64,000 bases of DNA from GCA-002701455 sp964342575 (GCA_964342575.1 CAYFGZ010000005.1:1-64000); one strand, 5' to 3'. Shown: positions 1 through 9,249, counted from the stretch's first letter. Program-made: numbers and translations. The notes: generated from the letters alone by a model not told the origin.

Positions 1-2
1 CG

Positions 3-296
3 GATTGCGTAGAAGTTTGTCCTGTAGATTGTTTTTACGAGGGTGAAAACATGCTGGTGATTCCCCCTGATGAATGTATCGATTGCGGTGTTTGTGAGCC
101 CGAGTGTCCGGTTGAAGCTATTCTCCCCGACACTGAACCCGGGGCAGAGGATTGGATTGAGCACAATAGAAAATTTGCAGAAGAATGGCCGAATATCACT
201 CGAATGATTCCGCATAGTGAAGATGCAGAGTCGTATGAAGGTTTACCAAATAAATTTGAAAAATATTTTAGCCAGAAGCCGGGCGAAGGTAATTGA
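3..296 (+). CDS. fdxA: 7Fe ferredoxin FdxA, 5'-truncated by window edge
   Basis: This is a small soluble electron carrier with a [3Fe-4S]/[4Fe-4S] pair. The frame is open from the first bases of the window (the first in-frame codons read DCVEVCPVDCFYEGEN), so the ATG at 51 is an internal Met and the true start lies to the left. Two cysteine clusters are visible: CVEVCPVDC and CIDCGVCEPECP. The second is a classic 4Fe-4S CxxCxxCxxxCP motif. The C-terminal tail (about 55 residues, ending KPGEGN) is typical of alphaproteobacterial FdxA. CarD follows on the same strand after 278 bases. Family assignment is firm; the electron partner is not shown by the sequence. Confidence 0.93.
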   Translation, partial: DCVEVCPVDCFYEGENMLVIPPDECIDCGVCEPECPVEAILPDTEPGAEDWIEHNRKFAEEWPNITRMIPHSEDAESYEGLPNKFEKYFSQKPGEGN

Positions 297-574
297 TAGC
301 TGAAAAACCGTTGTTAAAATTACTGTGCAATGCGGAAAAAATCTGTATTCGAAAATCATCACTACTTTTCTATTTAAAAATGTGTTATAATCCTCGCCTT
401 CTGCAGATAGAGATTGGAAATCCTAGGCCGTTTTTCACTTTGATTGCAATTGGATGACCATAGTTTCCCAACTATGAATGAATTCATTGGTTCAATAATA
501 TGGCTGCCTTTTTGAGTTTGGATATGCCGCTAGTTTCTCTGATAGTGGCACGGTAAGTATATAAGGAAGTAGGA
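297..574. other. Intergenic region, fdxA to carD
   Basis: No convincing coding frame. The segment is AT-rich and probably carries the carD promoter and leader, but I could not single out one promoter. A ribosome binding site (AAGGAAGTAGGA) sits just before the carD ATG at 575. Confidence 0.4.
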
Positions 575-1132
575 ATGACGAAAAAAACTGAATTTAAAAC
601 CGAGGATTTTGTTGTCTATCCTACTCACGGCGTGGGTAAAATTCTCGGAACCGAAACGCAGGAGATTGCAGGAACTGAATTGGATCTTTTGGTTATAGAT
701 TTTGAACAGGATAGAATGACGTTGCGTATTCCATTGTCAAAAGCCCACGAGTCGGGTTTGCGGCGATTAAGTTCGAAAAAGCAGATGGATCTAGCCTTGG
801 TGAAGTTGAAGGGCAGAGCGAGGGTTCGCCGTACGATGTGGTCGCGTCGAGCTCAAGAATATGAGGCAAAAATAAACTCGGGTGATCCAGTGTCTATAGC
901 CGAGGTAGTCCGAGATCTAAGAAGGAATACATCCCAAGCTGAACAGTCTTACAGTGAGCGGCAAATGTACCAGGCGGCTCTAGATAGACTAGCAAGGGAG
1001 TTTGCGGCTATCGAGAAAATAGATGAGGAAACAGCAATAGCTAGGCTAGAAAAATTAATGCATATAGATCAGCCTGTGGAAGAGTTACAAGAATCGTTAG
1101 AAGAAGAATACCTCGAAGAAGAGTTGGGCTAA
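575..1132 (+). CDS. carD: CarD/CdnL-family RNA polymerase-binding regulator
   Basis: CarD/CdnL proteins bind the RNA polymerase beta subunit and stabilise open promoter complexes, notably at rRNA promoters. The N-terminal part (about residues 8-65) has the CarD_CdnL_TRCF Tudor-like signature, beginning FVVYPTHGVGKI. The rest is the helical C-terminal DNA-contacting domain, ending in a strongly acidic tail (EELQESLEEEYLEEELG). At 185 aa it is close to the usual alphaproteobacterial length of about 165-175. The ATG at 575 has a good Shine-Dalgarno sequence. Position just after fdxA is a familiar alphaproteobacterial arrangement. Confidence 0.93.
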   Translation: MTKKTEFKTEDFVVYPTHGVGKILGTETQEIAGTELDLLVIDFEQDRMTLRIPLSKAHESGLRRLSSKKQMDLALVKLKGRARVRRTMWSRRAQEYEAKINSGDPVSIAEVVRDLRRNTSQAEQSYSERQMYQAALDRLAREFAAIEKIDEETAIARLEKLMHIDQPVEELQESLEEEYLEEELG

Positions 1133-1406
1133 AAAAGTGGATATTGTAGGCAATTAAATCCACTCTGTTGACCACCAAAAATTTTATTCAGTCAAATCAG
1201 CGGGCTAGTTGTTGATTTATTGTTGGGGTAAAAAAAGTCGTTGTTCCCAACTAGGGAAGAATTTGGGCGCGCCAAATCAATAAATCTAGCGCATTTTTTT
1301 GTTGCTATAGATAATATTAAAGTCGATATTTTGGCGCACAAAAAAAGCGATAATCAACTTTTTTACAACATCGGCGCTTTGTCTCTTAGAAGGAACCCAG
1401 TTAATT
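1133..1406. other. Intergenic region with a weak hairpin
   Basis: An inverted repeat AGTGGAT/ATCCACT (1136-1142 with 1158-1164) starts just after the carD stop. It lacks a T-run, so it is at best a weak terminator. The remainder is AT-rich with several poly-A and poly-T stretches. A 66-codon TTG-initiated frame at 1241-1441 looks non-coding and runs into pip. Confidence 0.35.
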
Positions 1407-2366
1407 ATGCGGTCAACGCTATTTCCGGTAATCGAACCTAGAGCCTGCGGTTATCTGACGGTTTCCGAATTACACAAAATTTACTGGGAAGAAATGGGTA
1501 ACCCGTCCGGAGTTCCTGTTTTATTTTTACATGGTGGTCCCGGAGCTGGAATTGCTCCTATTCATCGGCGTTTTTTTGACCCATGTCATTATCGCATAAT
1601 TTTATTTGATCAGCGAGGTGCTGGAAAATCTAAACCTACAGCCGAATGTCGAGAAAATACGACCCAAGATCTAATAAAAGATATAGAAAAGCTGCGCAGG
1701 CATCTGAAAATAGACGGGTGGTTAGTGTTTGGAGGTTCTTGGGGGAGCACATTGGCGATAGCCTACGGTGAGTCAAACCCAGATAGTTGTCTGGGGTTCG
1801 TGCTTAGAGGTGTTTTTTTGGGTCAAGAATGGGAAATAGAATGGTTTATGAACGGCATGGGTACATTTTTTCCTGAAGCTAAAAGAAAATTTTTGAGTCT
1901 GTTATCTGAAACCGAACGTCAAAACCCGCTTTCTTCCTATATGAAGCTTTTAAATCATTCTGATCCGGACGTTTACTTCGGGGCTGCGGCGGCATGGAAT
2001 GAATATGAGCAATCTTGTTCAACACTTAAACCCGCAGAAAATCGGTTGAGCATTTCATCTACATTCGATCAAATGCTATGTTTGGCTCGATTGGAGGCGC
2101 ATTATTTTATTAACCGAATTTTTATAGAAAAAGACGAATTGATAAAACATATTGGGAAGATCACAAATAAACCAGCTGTTATAATTCAGGGCAGGTATGA
2201 TGTAGTATGCCCCATATATTCTGCTGATAAGTTGGCAATGCATTGGCCTCGTGCAAAATATAAAGTCATTGAAGATGCAGGTCACTCGGCAATGGAACCT
2301 GGAATTAAAATGGCATTGGTAAGGGCAACCGAGTACATGAAAGAGCATTTGAAAGATTTACCTTAA
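1407..2366 (+). CDS. pip: Prolyl aminopeptidase (proline iminopeptidase)
   Basis: Cytosolic alpha/beta-hydrolase (peptidase family S33) that removes N-terminal proline from peptides. Visible signatures are the oxyanion motif HGGPGAG (about residue 42), DQRGAGKS, the nucleophile elbow GGSWGS with Ser near residue 111, the acid region GRYDVVCP (about residue 263) and the catalytic His in DAGHSAMEP near residue 290. The length of 319 aa matches the family. The ATG at 1407 follows AGAAGGAA. The PagL-like gene starts only 5 bases after the stop, suggesting co-transcription, although no functional link is obvious. Confidence 0.93.
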   Translation: MRSTLFPVIEPRACGYLTVSELHKIYWEEMGNPSGVPVLFLHGGPGAGIAPIHRRFFDPCHYRIILFDQRGAGKSKPTAECRENTTQDLIKDIEKLRRHLKIDGWLVFGGSWGSTLAIAYGESNPDSCLGFVLRGVFLGQEWEIEWFMNGMGTFFPEAKRKFLSLLSETERQNPLSSYMKLLNHSDPDVYFGAAAAWNEYEQSCSTLKPAENRLSISSTFDQMLCLARLEAHYFINRIFIEKDELIKHIGKITNKPAVIIQGRYDVVCPIYSADKLAMHWPRAKYKVIEDAGHSAMEPGIKMALVRATEYMKEHLKDLP

Positions 2367-2371
2367 ACAAC

Positions 2372-2926
2372 ATGGAATTTTTTATGATTAATAGACCATT
2401 TCCCACGATCCACCAAAGTTATAAATTGGTTTTTAAGGTAACCTTTCTGTTCTTTGTTTTGTTTGGAGTGAACGCAGCACTGGGAGATGAACCGGGTCTT
2501 CTAACCGTTGGGGTGGGTGGGTACGATTTGTTTGATGATGAAACTACAGGCGAATTTCGTTCCGAATATGTCTTCCCTGACGATAAAAAAATTGGAATTT
2601 TTGCGCCGTTTGTTGGTCTGAGCGGTACTACAGAGTCTGCTAGTTATTTGTATGGGGGTATTGGATTGGATTTATTCTTTGGAAACAAATTCGTTGTAAC
2701 ACCAAACTTTGCCGCTGGGATTTATGGTAATGGTGACGGTAAGGATCTTGGACATGCTATCGAATTTCGTTCGGGGATCAATTTTGCGTATCGTTTACCT
2801 GACTACAGTAGAGTGGGCCTTACGTTTCATCATATATCCAATGCCGGGCTTGATGAACGTAATCCGGGCGAAGAATCGTTGCTGATTTTGTATTCGGTAC
2901 CAATCGATCGGCTTTTAGGAAGATAA
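2372..2926 (+). CDS. pagL: PagL-type lipid A 3-O-deacylase (acyloxyacyl hydrolase)
   Basis: Predicted outer-membrane beta-barrel enzyme that removes the 3-O acyl chain of lipid A. The N-terminus has a basic region and a hydrophobic segment (about residues 20-38), likely a signal peptide cleaved near AALGDEP. The C-terminal part carries the PagL His-x-Ser signature in TFHHISNAGL and a following Glu (NPGEES), consistent with the family's His-Ser-Glu triad. Alternating hydrophobic/aromatic residues fit an eight-strand barrel, and 184 aa is the usual size. The start may be ATG 2372 or ATG 2384. It lies 5 bases after pip. Confidence 0.85.
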   Translation: MEFFMINRPFPTIHQSYKLVFKVTFLFFVLFGVNAALGDEPGLLTVGVGGYDLFDDETTGEFRSEYVFPDDKKIGIFAPFVGLSGTTESASYLYGGIGLDLFFGNKFVVTPNFAAGIYGNGDGKDLGHAIEFRSGINFAYRLPDYSRVGLTFHHISNAGLDERNPGEESLLILYSVPIDRLLGR

Positions 2927-3054
2927 CTGGAATAGATAATATAGGTGATATCGCAGTACGAATCTGCTGGAACGAACACTGCTCCCATCAGTTAAATATA
3001 AAATTCCATTGCTAATTTAACGGCAGAAAAGGATTATAGCATTTTTTTTAGAAA

Positions 3055-3579
3055 CTAAGCCCTTTTCAAAACCGGCTCTTCTATTGGTGTAGCTGCATAT
3101 TGGGTCGATTGGTCGGCAAATATTGCCTCTAATTGGTCCGTTTGTTCTATAAGTCCGCGCGAATGGGCCCATTCAGCAAATAAGCTATTGGCGTTTTCGT
3201 GAATAGAATACAAAACAGTATTCGAGTAGACTAGATCGGTCGCGTAGGCAACTTCGCCAATTGGCATATTTGTGACAGGGTCCAACTCATTCCGGATCAA
3301 TGCTTCCGCTTTAAAACTGACTTCCCAAGCCTCTTTACCCTCTCTTGCAAACATTCCTCGGCAAACTTGCTGTATCTCATTCTTCAGAGCCGATATGCTA
3401 CTTTCGCTCTTAACCAGAGCTTCGAATTCACTAGTGTAATACATTGCTTTATAACCCATAACGTCCATGGAAAATTTATAATCATTAGACTGATTCCCGT
3501 GAACATAGTGGCCGAGCCGGTCTATAAAGTTCGGATCGTCCAAAAACTGTATTTCCTTAGCATTCCATGTAAAACCCAT
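3055..3579 (-). CDS. Hypothetical protein, 174 aa
   Basis: Not recognised. It has an ATG at 3579 preceded by a purine-rich GGAAG and uses codons normally. The sequence is mixed alpha/beta in appearance with no membrane segment, signal peptide or metal motif. Tyr and Trp occur along its length, and two Cys are absent from any CxxC pattern. It stands alone between the convergent PagL-like gene and a divergent small lipoprotein. I judge it a real gene from length and ribosome-binding site, but no function can be assigned. Confidence 0.6.
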   Translation of the reverse strand: MGFTWNAKEIQFLDDPNFIDRLGHYVHGNQSNDYKFSMDVMGYKAMYYTSEFEALVKSESSISALKNEIQQVCRGMFAREGKEAWEVSFKAEALIRNELDPVTNMPIGEVAYATDLVYSNTVLYSIHENANSLFAEWAHSRGLIEQTDQLEAIFADQSTQYAATPIEEPVLKRA

Positions 3580-3756
3580 AATAATCTTCCAGTCCCTGTG
3601 TTATTACAAACACTACTTCGAGGTAAATCGTAATAGTGATCTACATCAAGCAAACTTTGTGCCAACTGGCCCACTTTTTGCTTATACGACCTGTAGATGC
3701 AGATTAATTGCAAGCAAGAAGATACTTAATTTTCACTAAAATTATTAGAGGTTGTT

Positions 3757-3957
3757 ATGCTTCGTCTTATTTTAATTAGTTTTATGCTTTTATTCACTGG
3801 GTGCGCAGGGGCGGCGAATCCGTATATTGTAGCGGGTTGGGTTGCCAGTGAGTACATATACGATAAGCCCCCTTTAAGTTTTGTCTCGGATTTTTTTGGT
3901 AAACAATGCAAAAATTATTCAATCTATGAAGAACCAGCGAAATGTAGGACGGAATAG
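3757..3957 (+). CDS. Small putative lipoprotein, 66 aa
   Basis: A short gene with an N-terminal hydrophobic stretch ending in a lipobox-like LLFTGC (Cys at residue 16), so the mature part is probably an outer-membrane-anchored peptide of about 51 aa. Two further Cys (KQCKNY and AKC) could form a disulphide. Small entericidin-like or orphan lipoproteins with a similar GCAGAANPY start are common in alphaproteobacteria. The ATG at 3757 follows AGAGG. Phe at lipobox position -3 is uncommon. Function unknown. Confidence 0.6.
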   Translation: MLRLILISFMLLFTGCAGAANPYIVAGWVASEYIYDKPPLSFVSDFFGKQCKNYSIYEEPAKCRTE

Positions 3958-4208
3958 TAAAAAGGGTGGTTTAACTAATAAAAAGGATTGGAGACTGCTT
4001 GGATTGGGGCTGTTTTGACGTTGTTTAAGGGCGTTGAAGTCTTGTTTAAATACAGGTTTCAAGGCTTTACCCGTAAAACTGTTAGAATTGGTGGGTTTTG
4101 AAAAAATATGAAGTTTGCCTAGTTTTCTAGTCAACTTATTATGGTAGGGTTGGATATACGAAAGCGTGCTTGTATTTGCTTATCTTACTGATTTTGTGTT
4201 CCTAGTTG

Positions 4209-4757
4209 ATGTTGCGAAAACTACTACGATTAATAAAATATAAACTTCTGATTCCTATTTTGCGGAGTCATGCACCGCCGGTAGAGACCGCGCGGGGGGT
4301 TTCAGTTGGTTTAGTATCCGCGATGACCCCTTTGGTTGGTATTCAGATGGCATTAGTGGCCGGGTTTTGGGCCATACAAAAGTTTTTCGCGCCTCAGTGG
4401 AAATTTAATGTTATAGCAGCGATGGCTTGGACATGGGTTACCAATGTTTTCACGGTTCCTATTGTTTATTATATCTTTTTAGTAACTGGTAGGGTGATGC
4501 TAGGGCGTTGGGAGGCATTACTTGGCTTCGAAGAGTTTTCAGTAAAACTTGAACACATATTATCAATCGGTGGTGGTGGGATAACTGCGGCCTGGGATAT
4601 TACGCTTGCTATGGTAGAATTGTGGGGCGTCCCAATGTTCGTGGGCTGTATTCCATGGGCGATTTTGTGTGGTTGGGGTGGCTATTATTGGACTTTACGG
4701 TATAAGGAGAGCCGAGAACGCCGTCGCAGGAAAATGTTTAAAATTAAGAATGGATGA
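4209..4757 (+). CDS. DUF2062 membrane protein
   Basis: Inner-membrane protein of unknown function. A basic N-terminus (MLRKLLRLIKYKLLIP) leads into the DUF2062 signature PVETARGVSVGLVSAMTPLVGIQM (only partly shared with other members), then hydrophobic spans at about residues 35-58, 70-92 and 138-158. A highly basic C-terminus (RESRERRRRKMFKIK) should face the cytoplasm. I use the ATG at 4209; a TTG lies immediately before it at 4206. No Shine-Dalgarno site is obvious. It is followed after about 40 bases by the TauD-type dioxygenase on the same strand. Confidence 0.8.
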   Translation: MLRKLLRLIKYKLLIPILRSHAPPVETARGVSVGLVSAMTPLVGIQMALVAGFWAIQKFFAPQWKFNVIAAMAWTWVTNVFTVPIVYYIFLVTGRVMLGRWEALLGFEEFSVKLEHILSIGGGGITAAWDITLAMVELWGVPMFVGCIPWAILCGWGGYYWTLRYKESRERRRRKMFKIKNG

Positions 4758-4796
4758 TAGGAACCTGGTCGGGAGATAAAAGGGGTTATTGTGGTG

Positions 4797-5639
4797 ATGG
4801 ATATTAAACCACTTTCTGAGGTAATGGGCGCCCGAGTAGTAGGTTTAGATCCCACGAGTGAGCTATCTGAATCAGAACTGCGTGATCTGGAATCGGCGTT
4901 TCTCGAATACCATGTCTTATGTATTGAAGCTGAGCCCTTAACCAGCCATGAATTTTTTCATTTTGCTAAGAATTTCGGTAACCCTCAAAAGCAACTTCTG
5001 AGAAATCAGTGGGACAATCAATATCCGGAGGTGTCACTTTTGGAGAGTACATATGTTGGCGCTAGATCTAAACCTGATGACCTTAGCACAGTCCGCTTGT
5101 CGGGCTGGCATACGGATGATTCTTATTTTAAAAATCCTGCAAAAGCTACGGTTCTTCAAGCATTAGCAATCCCCCAAAGTGGAGGGGAAACTTGTTTTAT
5201 CAATACCAGGAAGGCCTTTGAGGAAATGCCAGAGCGGGCTCGATCGAACATCGAGAATCTGACAGCCGTACATGCCTATGATACCATTCGTGCTTCAGCC
5301 CAAGCACAGAAACTGACAGATAAGGAATTGAGTGAGACTGAAGATGCCGAGCATCCGTTGGTGCGGACCCATGAAGAAACGGGCTACAAAGCCATTTATT
5401 TCAATCCAAATCGCACCGATCGAGTTGTAGGGATGGATCGCAAAGACAGCGATTTGTTGTTGGATGTACTTTATGCTTGGCTAACTAGGTATGAATTTCA
5501 GTATCATCATATTTGGCAGATCGGAGATATCCTGCTTTGGGATAATAGATGCTTATTGCATTCGGTTAACGTAGACTATCCAATCGGGCAAAAACGCATG
5601 CATCAGCGTATTCTCCTTAAGGGTAATCGTCCGGTTTAA
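4797..5639 (+). CDS. TauD/TfdA-family Fe(II)/2-oxoglutarate dioxygenase
   Basis: Non-haem iron oxygenase of the taurine/2,4-D dioxygenase family, which couples 2-oxoglutarate decarboxylation to hydroxylation of a substrate, often releasing sulfite or another leaving group. The facial triad is visible: His-x-Asp in GWHTDDSY (about residues 104-106) and the distal His in LLHSV (about residue 254). A 2-oxoglutarate-binding Arg lies in QKRMHQRILL near the C-terminus. Length (280 aa) is typical. GTG codons at 4791 and 4794 precede the ATG at 4797, which is better spaced from AAAAGGGG. The substrate cannot be inferred. Confidence 0.88.
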   Translation: MDIKPLSEVMGARVVGLDPTSELSESELRDLESAFLEYHVLCIEAEPLTSHEFFHFAKNFGNPQKQLLRNQWDNQYPEVSLLESTYVGARSKPDDLSTVRLSGWHTDDSYFKNPAKATVLQALAIPQSGGETCFINTRKAFEEMPERARSNIENLTAVHAYDTIRASAQAQKLTDKELSETEDAEHPLVRTHEETGYKAIYFNPNRTDRVVGMDRKDSDLLLDVLYAWLTRYEFQYHHIWQIGDILLWDNRCLLHSVNVDYPIGQKRMHQRILLKGNRPV

Positions 5640-5699
5640 AGATCGAGAATTTTGGATTCCGTTGAGGTAAGTGACCGAGGCTTCAGGAATAAAATAATA

Positions 5700-6872
5700 C
5701 TATTCTGCCGCCTCTTCTTTTTTGTTACGGCGTTGTTCGTGTTTATCAATGGCGTCCTGAACGGCGGCGGCAGCTTTCCCAATAAAAACGTCACGATTTT
5801 CATAGCTGTAATTATAGCTAGCCTCCCGCAGGCCATTAAGGTCTTGGAAGTGTGGGGCGACATATCGTGACATGAGCTCGTAATGACGTTTTGTCGCCTC
5901 CCAGTTGGCCCAATTGTGAGCCAATTCCAGATAAGCACCAAACCCTCCAGTCCCTGTCTGAAGCTTCTTAATATAATCTATTGCGTCGTCAGGCGTACCA
6001 ATGCAGGCCATATTGTTTTCCATTAGGTAGCTCGCTGCATTATCGATATCGTCGGGGACAATTGGGAAGGTGGCAATTTCCCGAAAATATTTAGCGAACT
6101 CTTCAATACCAAATTTTACGTTCTCAAGTGCTTGTTCCCTGGTATCAGCTATGTGGGCCAATGTTACAACTCTCCAATTGTCGCGGCTAACGGTTTTACC
6201 ATTTTCTTGCGCGGTCTCCTCGCAAATCTTCCAATTGTTAGCATGATGCTGCAGCGCTTCATCAGAAGTACCACCAATTGAAAGCATGCCGAGACCATGT
6301 TTGCCCGCAGCTAATGCTCCCGAGGGAGAGCGAGCACAGGCTACAGCCATCTCAATATGTGGTCGAGTATAACATGAAAGTTGTATCTGGGCTTCTCGTA
6401 GCTCAAACCACTCGGTTTTTTCAGTTACTACCTCGCCATTCAATAATGGCATTATCACGTCTAGTGCTTCGTTCATCCGGTCCCTTTGACTCGCGGGGTC
6501 GATCCCCATCCGAAACGCATCTCCAACCAAGGCGCCGGGTCCCACGCCAAACATTGCTCGTCCTTTAGACTGATGGTCTAACTGAATCATGCGGTCTACG
6601 GTCATGAAAGGGTGATGATAGGGCAGTGATACAACGCCCGACCCGATCCGAATATTTTTTGTGCGTTCGAAGGCGGCGGCCATAAAAACTTCGGGGGAAG
6701 CAATGATCTCAAAGCCACCAGAATGATGTTCTCCTATCCACGCTTCGTCGTAGCCTAGGTGATCGAGATGTTCAACCAACTCGAAATCCCGTTCTATGGC
6801 ATTTGTTGGGTTTTCGTCTAATGCATGGAATGGCGCCAGGAAAATACCGAAGCGCATGCGACTATTTAACAT
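5700..6872 (-). CDS. LLM-class flavin-dependent oxidoreductase (luciferase-like)
   Basis: TIM-barrel monooxygenase of the bacterial luciferase family, using reduced FMN and oxygen. Characteristic features are the N-terminal FGIFLAPFH strand, YDEAWIGEHHSGG (about residue 40-52, the luciferase EHH motif), the IRIGSGVVSLPYHHP segment and GRAMFGVGPGALVGDA. Residues 1-340 form the barrel, followed by a charged helical tail rich in Lys and Glu. Length 390 aa is normal for the long subgroup that includes limonene and alkanal-type monooxygenases. The ATG at 6872 follows AGGGAGG. It is convergent with the TauD-type gene. Confidence 0.9.
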   Translation of the reverse strand: MLNSRMRFGIFLAPFHALDENPTNAIERDFELVEHLDHLGYDEAWIGEHHSGGFEIIASPEVFMAAAFERTKNIRIGSGVVSLPYHHPFMTVDRMIQLDHQSKGRAMFGVGPGALVGDAFRMGIDPASQRDRMNEALDVIMPLLNGEVVTEKTEWFELREAQIQLSCYTRPHIEMAVACARSPSGALAAGKHGLGMLSIGGTSDEALQHHANNWKICEETAQENGKTVSRDNWRVVTLAHIADTREQALENVKFGIEEFAKYFREIATFPIVPDDIDNAASYLMENNMACIGTPDDAIDYIKKLQTGTGGFGAYLELAHNWANWEATKRHYELMSRYVAPHFQDLNGLREASYNYSYENRDVFIGKAAAAVQDAIDKHEQRRNKKEEAAE

Positions 6873-7010
6873 CCGTTAGCCTCCCTGTATTCAGATTATC
6901 ACTCTAGCATAGCCTTTATAGGGTTATTATACAAAATAAGTGGACAAATCGGACCACGGAAGCATATACAGGATTGGCCTTTAAAACTCTCTATAAATTA
7001 ATCGCACAAA

Positions 7011-7892
7011 TTATCTGGATCTTAAATTTAAAAGTAGCGCTGAGATGATCAAACTAACTGCCAGTAGCTCATGTAAACCGATTTTTTCTCCAAGTACAAG
7101 CGCGCTGGCGAAAAGTCCTACAATGGGGACTGCTAGCGTACCAAGTCCCGACACCGAGGCGGGAAAGATATTCAATACCCGGAACCATGCAAAGTATGCG
7201 ACTACATTAGCGACCAATATTAGGAATATAAAGCTAAGCCAGACATCCGAATTTAACTTTGACCACTCAGTTTTTTGACCTAATAGAAGCCACAATGGGA
7301 TTACTGGAATGGCACCTAAGGTTAATTGCCAACCAGCTATCACTGTAGGATCGTTACTCCAAGTTCGGCGTTTCATCCAAACTGTACCCAAACCAAAGGA
7401 GATGGCCCCAATAAGTGTGCAACAAGCTCCCAGATAAGCAGTTTGGAGTTCATGAAAATCTTGATTTATCAAAACGATTAATCCGATTAGCCCTAGAGAA
7501 AGCGCTGAAACCCGCTTTAAATTAGGTATTTCTCCCAATAAGGGCCAAGCAAACATCATTGCCCAAAGAGGCATAGTGTAAACGATTACAACCGTTCGAC
7601 CAGCACTGAAGTAATGTACGCCTAGTGTCATCCCGATCTGAAAAATAGTCATATTTAGAACGGCTGCGAAAGTTAGATCGGCCCAATCTTTTCGAGGAAC
7701 ACGCACTGTCTTTTTTGTTATGGCGGCGAGGAGCAAAAGTAATACTCCTCCAAATCCCATTATGAGGAGCCTGCTAGTCCAAACATCTATGCCTTGGAGT
7801 GTAATCTTTGTAGCAGGATAACTAAACCCCCAGCAAAACCATACAATGACGAGAAATATAAAACCCAATCGTTGGGGGCTGCTTTGAATCAT
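7011..7892 (-). CDS. EamA/DMT-family transporter
   Basis: Inner-membrane carrier of the drug/metabolite transporter superfamily, with about ten hydrophobic spans arranged as two EamA repeats (roughly residues 10-140 and 155-290). Each repeat ends in the usual LGE motif: WPLLGEIPN near residue 116 and ALVLGEKIG near residue 265. Its start codon overlaps the stop of the upstream flavin monooxygenase by 4 bases (ATGA at 7889-7892), so the two are translationally coupled. The simplest reading is import or export of the monooxygenase's substrate or product. Confidence 0.88.
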   Translation of the reverse strand: MIQSSPQRLGFIFLVIVWFCWGFSYPATKITLQGIDVWTSRLLIMGFGGVLLLLLAAITKKTVRVPRKDWADLTFAAVLNMTIFQIGMTLGVHYFSAGRTVVIVYTMPLWAMMFAWPLLGEIPNLKRVSALSLGLIGLIVLINQDFHELQTAYLGACCTLIGAISFGLGTVWMKRRTWSNDPTVIAGWQLTLGAIPVIPLWLLLGQKTEWSKLNSDVWLSFIFLILVANVVAYFAWFRVLNIFPASVSGLGTLAVPIVGLFASALVLGEKIGLHELLAVSLIISALLLNLRSR

Positions 7893-9007
7893 CTTCTGTT
7901 CGGTTCAAAGGATAATCGGAGACCCGCTTGTTCCATGAGGGGCAGTACTTTTTCAATCCAGTATTTTGCCTCGTTTAGGTAATCGACCCAAGATAATAAA
8001 ACTCCGTCTACCCCCATGGTTGATAGGGTTTGCATGGTGGATACAATTTGATCCGGTGTTCCCACGAGCGGATAGCCGCCGTGTCCCGCCTTAAAATGAT
8101 ATTTAAAGTCCTCAAGTACTGAAGGTTCGAGAGTTTGAGATTGTACGCCAAAGATATCCAACATATTTTTGACGGCGATATTATCCCCTTTTTCGATTAC
8201 ATAGTGTTGGAGATACTCTTTGGCCTCCCTTTCACTGTCCCTGCAAACAACATATCCATGTATCCAGCATTGTGACGACCTCCCCACATCTGCAGCAAGC
8301 ATTTTCAGATTATGAATTTGCATTATGTCGCTGTCTTTGCTCTTTTGCCTCAACATCACAAAATTCATATCCGCATGTTTCGCAGAAAAGTTTTGACCTT
8401 GCGGAGAAGACCCAGCATTCATTATTGGCGGGCGGGGTGTTTGAACGGGTTTTGGTTGGCTCCAAAGCCCTTTTCCGAAAAAAAAATTCCCATCAAAATC
8501 GAAGGCGTTATCTTCAGTCCATAACCGTTTCACTAAATCAGTCCATTCGGCTAAGTATTGGTATCGGTCTTCGTGTGCACGCCACTCCGTATTGAACATT
8601 TCGAATTCATTCTTAAACCAACCTGCAACAAGGTTGATTGCGAACCGGCCATTTGAGATGTGATCCACAGTTGCCGCCATTTTAGCTGCCGCCACAGGGT
8701 GTATTAGCGGCGCATGTATAGTTGCAAATACAGTGCAATATTGTGTAATGGCTCCTATTCCGGACGCCCAAGTAAAACTCTCAAAAGTGCGGTTATTAAA
8801 GTTAGTTTCCCCACCGTAACCTTTCCATCTTCCCACAGGAAGGAGTACTTCCATTCCGGATTGATCTACCAGTCTGGCGAGCTTTGCATTGTCTTCCCAA
8901 GTCATTGGCCAAGCATTTTTGGCTGTTGTGACAGTAGAGCCATGTGAACAATTAAAAGCCATTACGCCTAGCTTCATAACGTTATCGCTGTAAAGTGCAT
9001 TCTTCAT
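7889..9007 (-). CDS. LLM-class flavin monooxygenase, RutA/SsuD-like
   Basis: FMNH2-dependent monooxygenase of the group containing pyrimidine oxygenase RutA, alkanesulfonate monooxygenase SsuD and dimethylsulfone monooxygenase. Visible marks are MEVLLPVGRWKGYGG (about residue 52), the HAPLIHPVAAAKMAATVDHIS segment (in part), GRFAINLVAGW, and the late NAGSSPQGQNF loop typical of RutA/SsuD relatives. Length 372 aa fits. It is the first gene of a coupled pair with the EamA carrier. The substrate could be an organosulfur or N-heterocyclic compound; the sequence alone does not choose. Confidence 0.88.
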   Translation of the reverse strand: MKNALYSDNVMKLGVMAFNCSHGSTVTTAKNAWPMTWEDNAKLARLVDQSGMEVLLPVGRWKGYGGETNFNNRTFESFTWASGIGAITQYCTVFATIHAPLIHPVAAAKMAATVDHISNGRFAINLVAGWFKNEFEMFNTEWRAHEDRYQYLAEWTDLVKRLWTEDNAFDFDGNFFFGKGLWSQPKPVQTPRPPIMNAGSSPQGQNFSAKHADMNFVMLRQKSKDSDIMQIHNLKMLAADVGRSSQCWIHGYVVCRDSEREAKEYLQHYVIEKGDNIAVKNMLDIFGVQSQTLEPSVLEDFKYHFKAGHGGYPLVGTPDQIVSTMQTLSTMGVDGVLLSWVDYLNEAKYWIEKVLPLMEQAGLRLSFEPNRR

Positions 9008-9249
9008 GTTCTTAGGTTATGCCCATAACGGTTTTTCATCTACCACAATTATTACTTGAAGATTTAATGAGTACCATTTTCCATGTTTGTACCGCAGATT
9101 TTTGCTATGGTATAGTATGGGAACGGAGATAAAAAAACTGTTTATTTGTTATACGAATTTGGTTGTGTGATAGGATGGTGGGAGGGACAAACCAGCGTAA
9201 GCTGGTTCGCATAATATAATCTCTGATCAATTTTTGGAAAAAATAAAAC
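9008..9249. other. Divergent intergenic region
   Basis: Lies between the leftward flavin monooxygenase and the rightward DUF2000 gene, so it should hold promoters in both directions. It contains a perfect GNRA-capped hairpin at 9190-9207, listed separately. No coding frame seen. Confidence 0.4.
9190..9207 (+). promoter_or_regulatory. Perfect 7-bp hairpin with GTAA tetraloop
   Basis: AACCAGC-GTAA-GCTGGTT forms a perfect stem capped by a GNRA loop, about 43 bases before the DUF2000 start. It is not followed by a T-run, so it is not a standard terminator. It could be a leader RNA element or an operator dyad. Confidence 0.4.

Noticed and set aside
1241..1441. 66-codon TTG-initiated frame before pip
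   Set aside because: It overlaps the pip start by 35 bases, has no ribosome site and no family-like composition.
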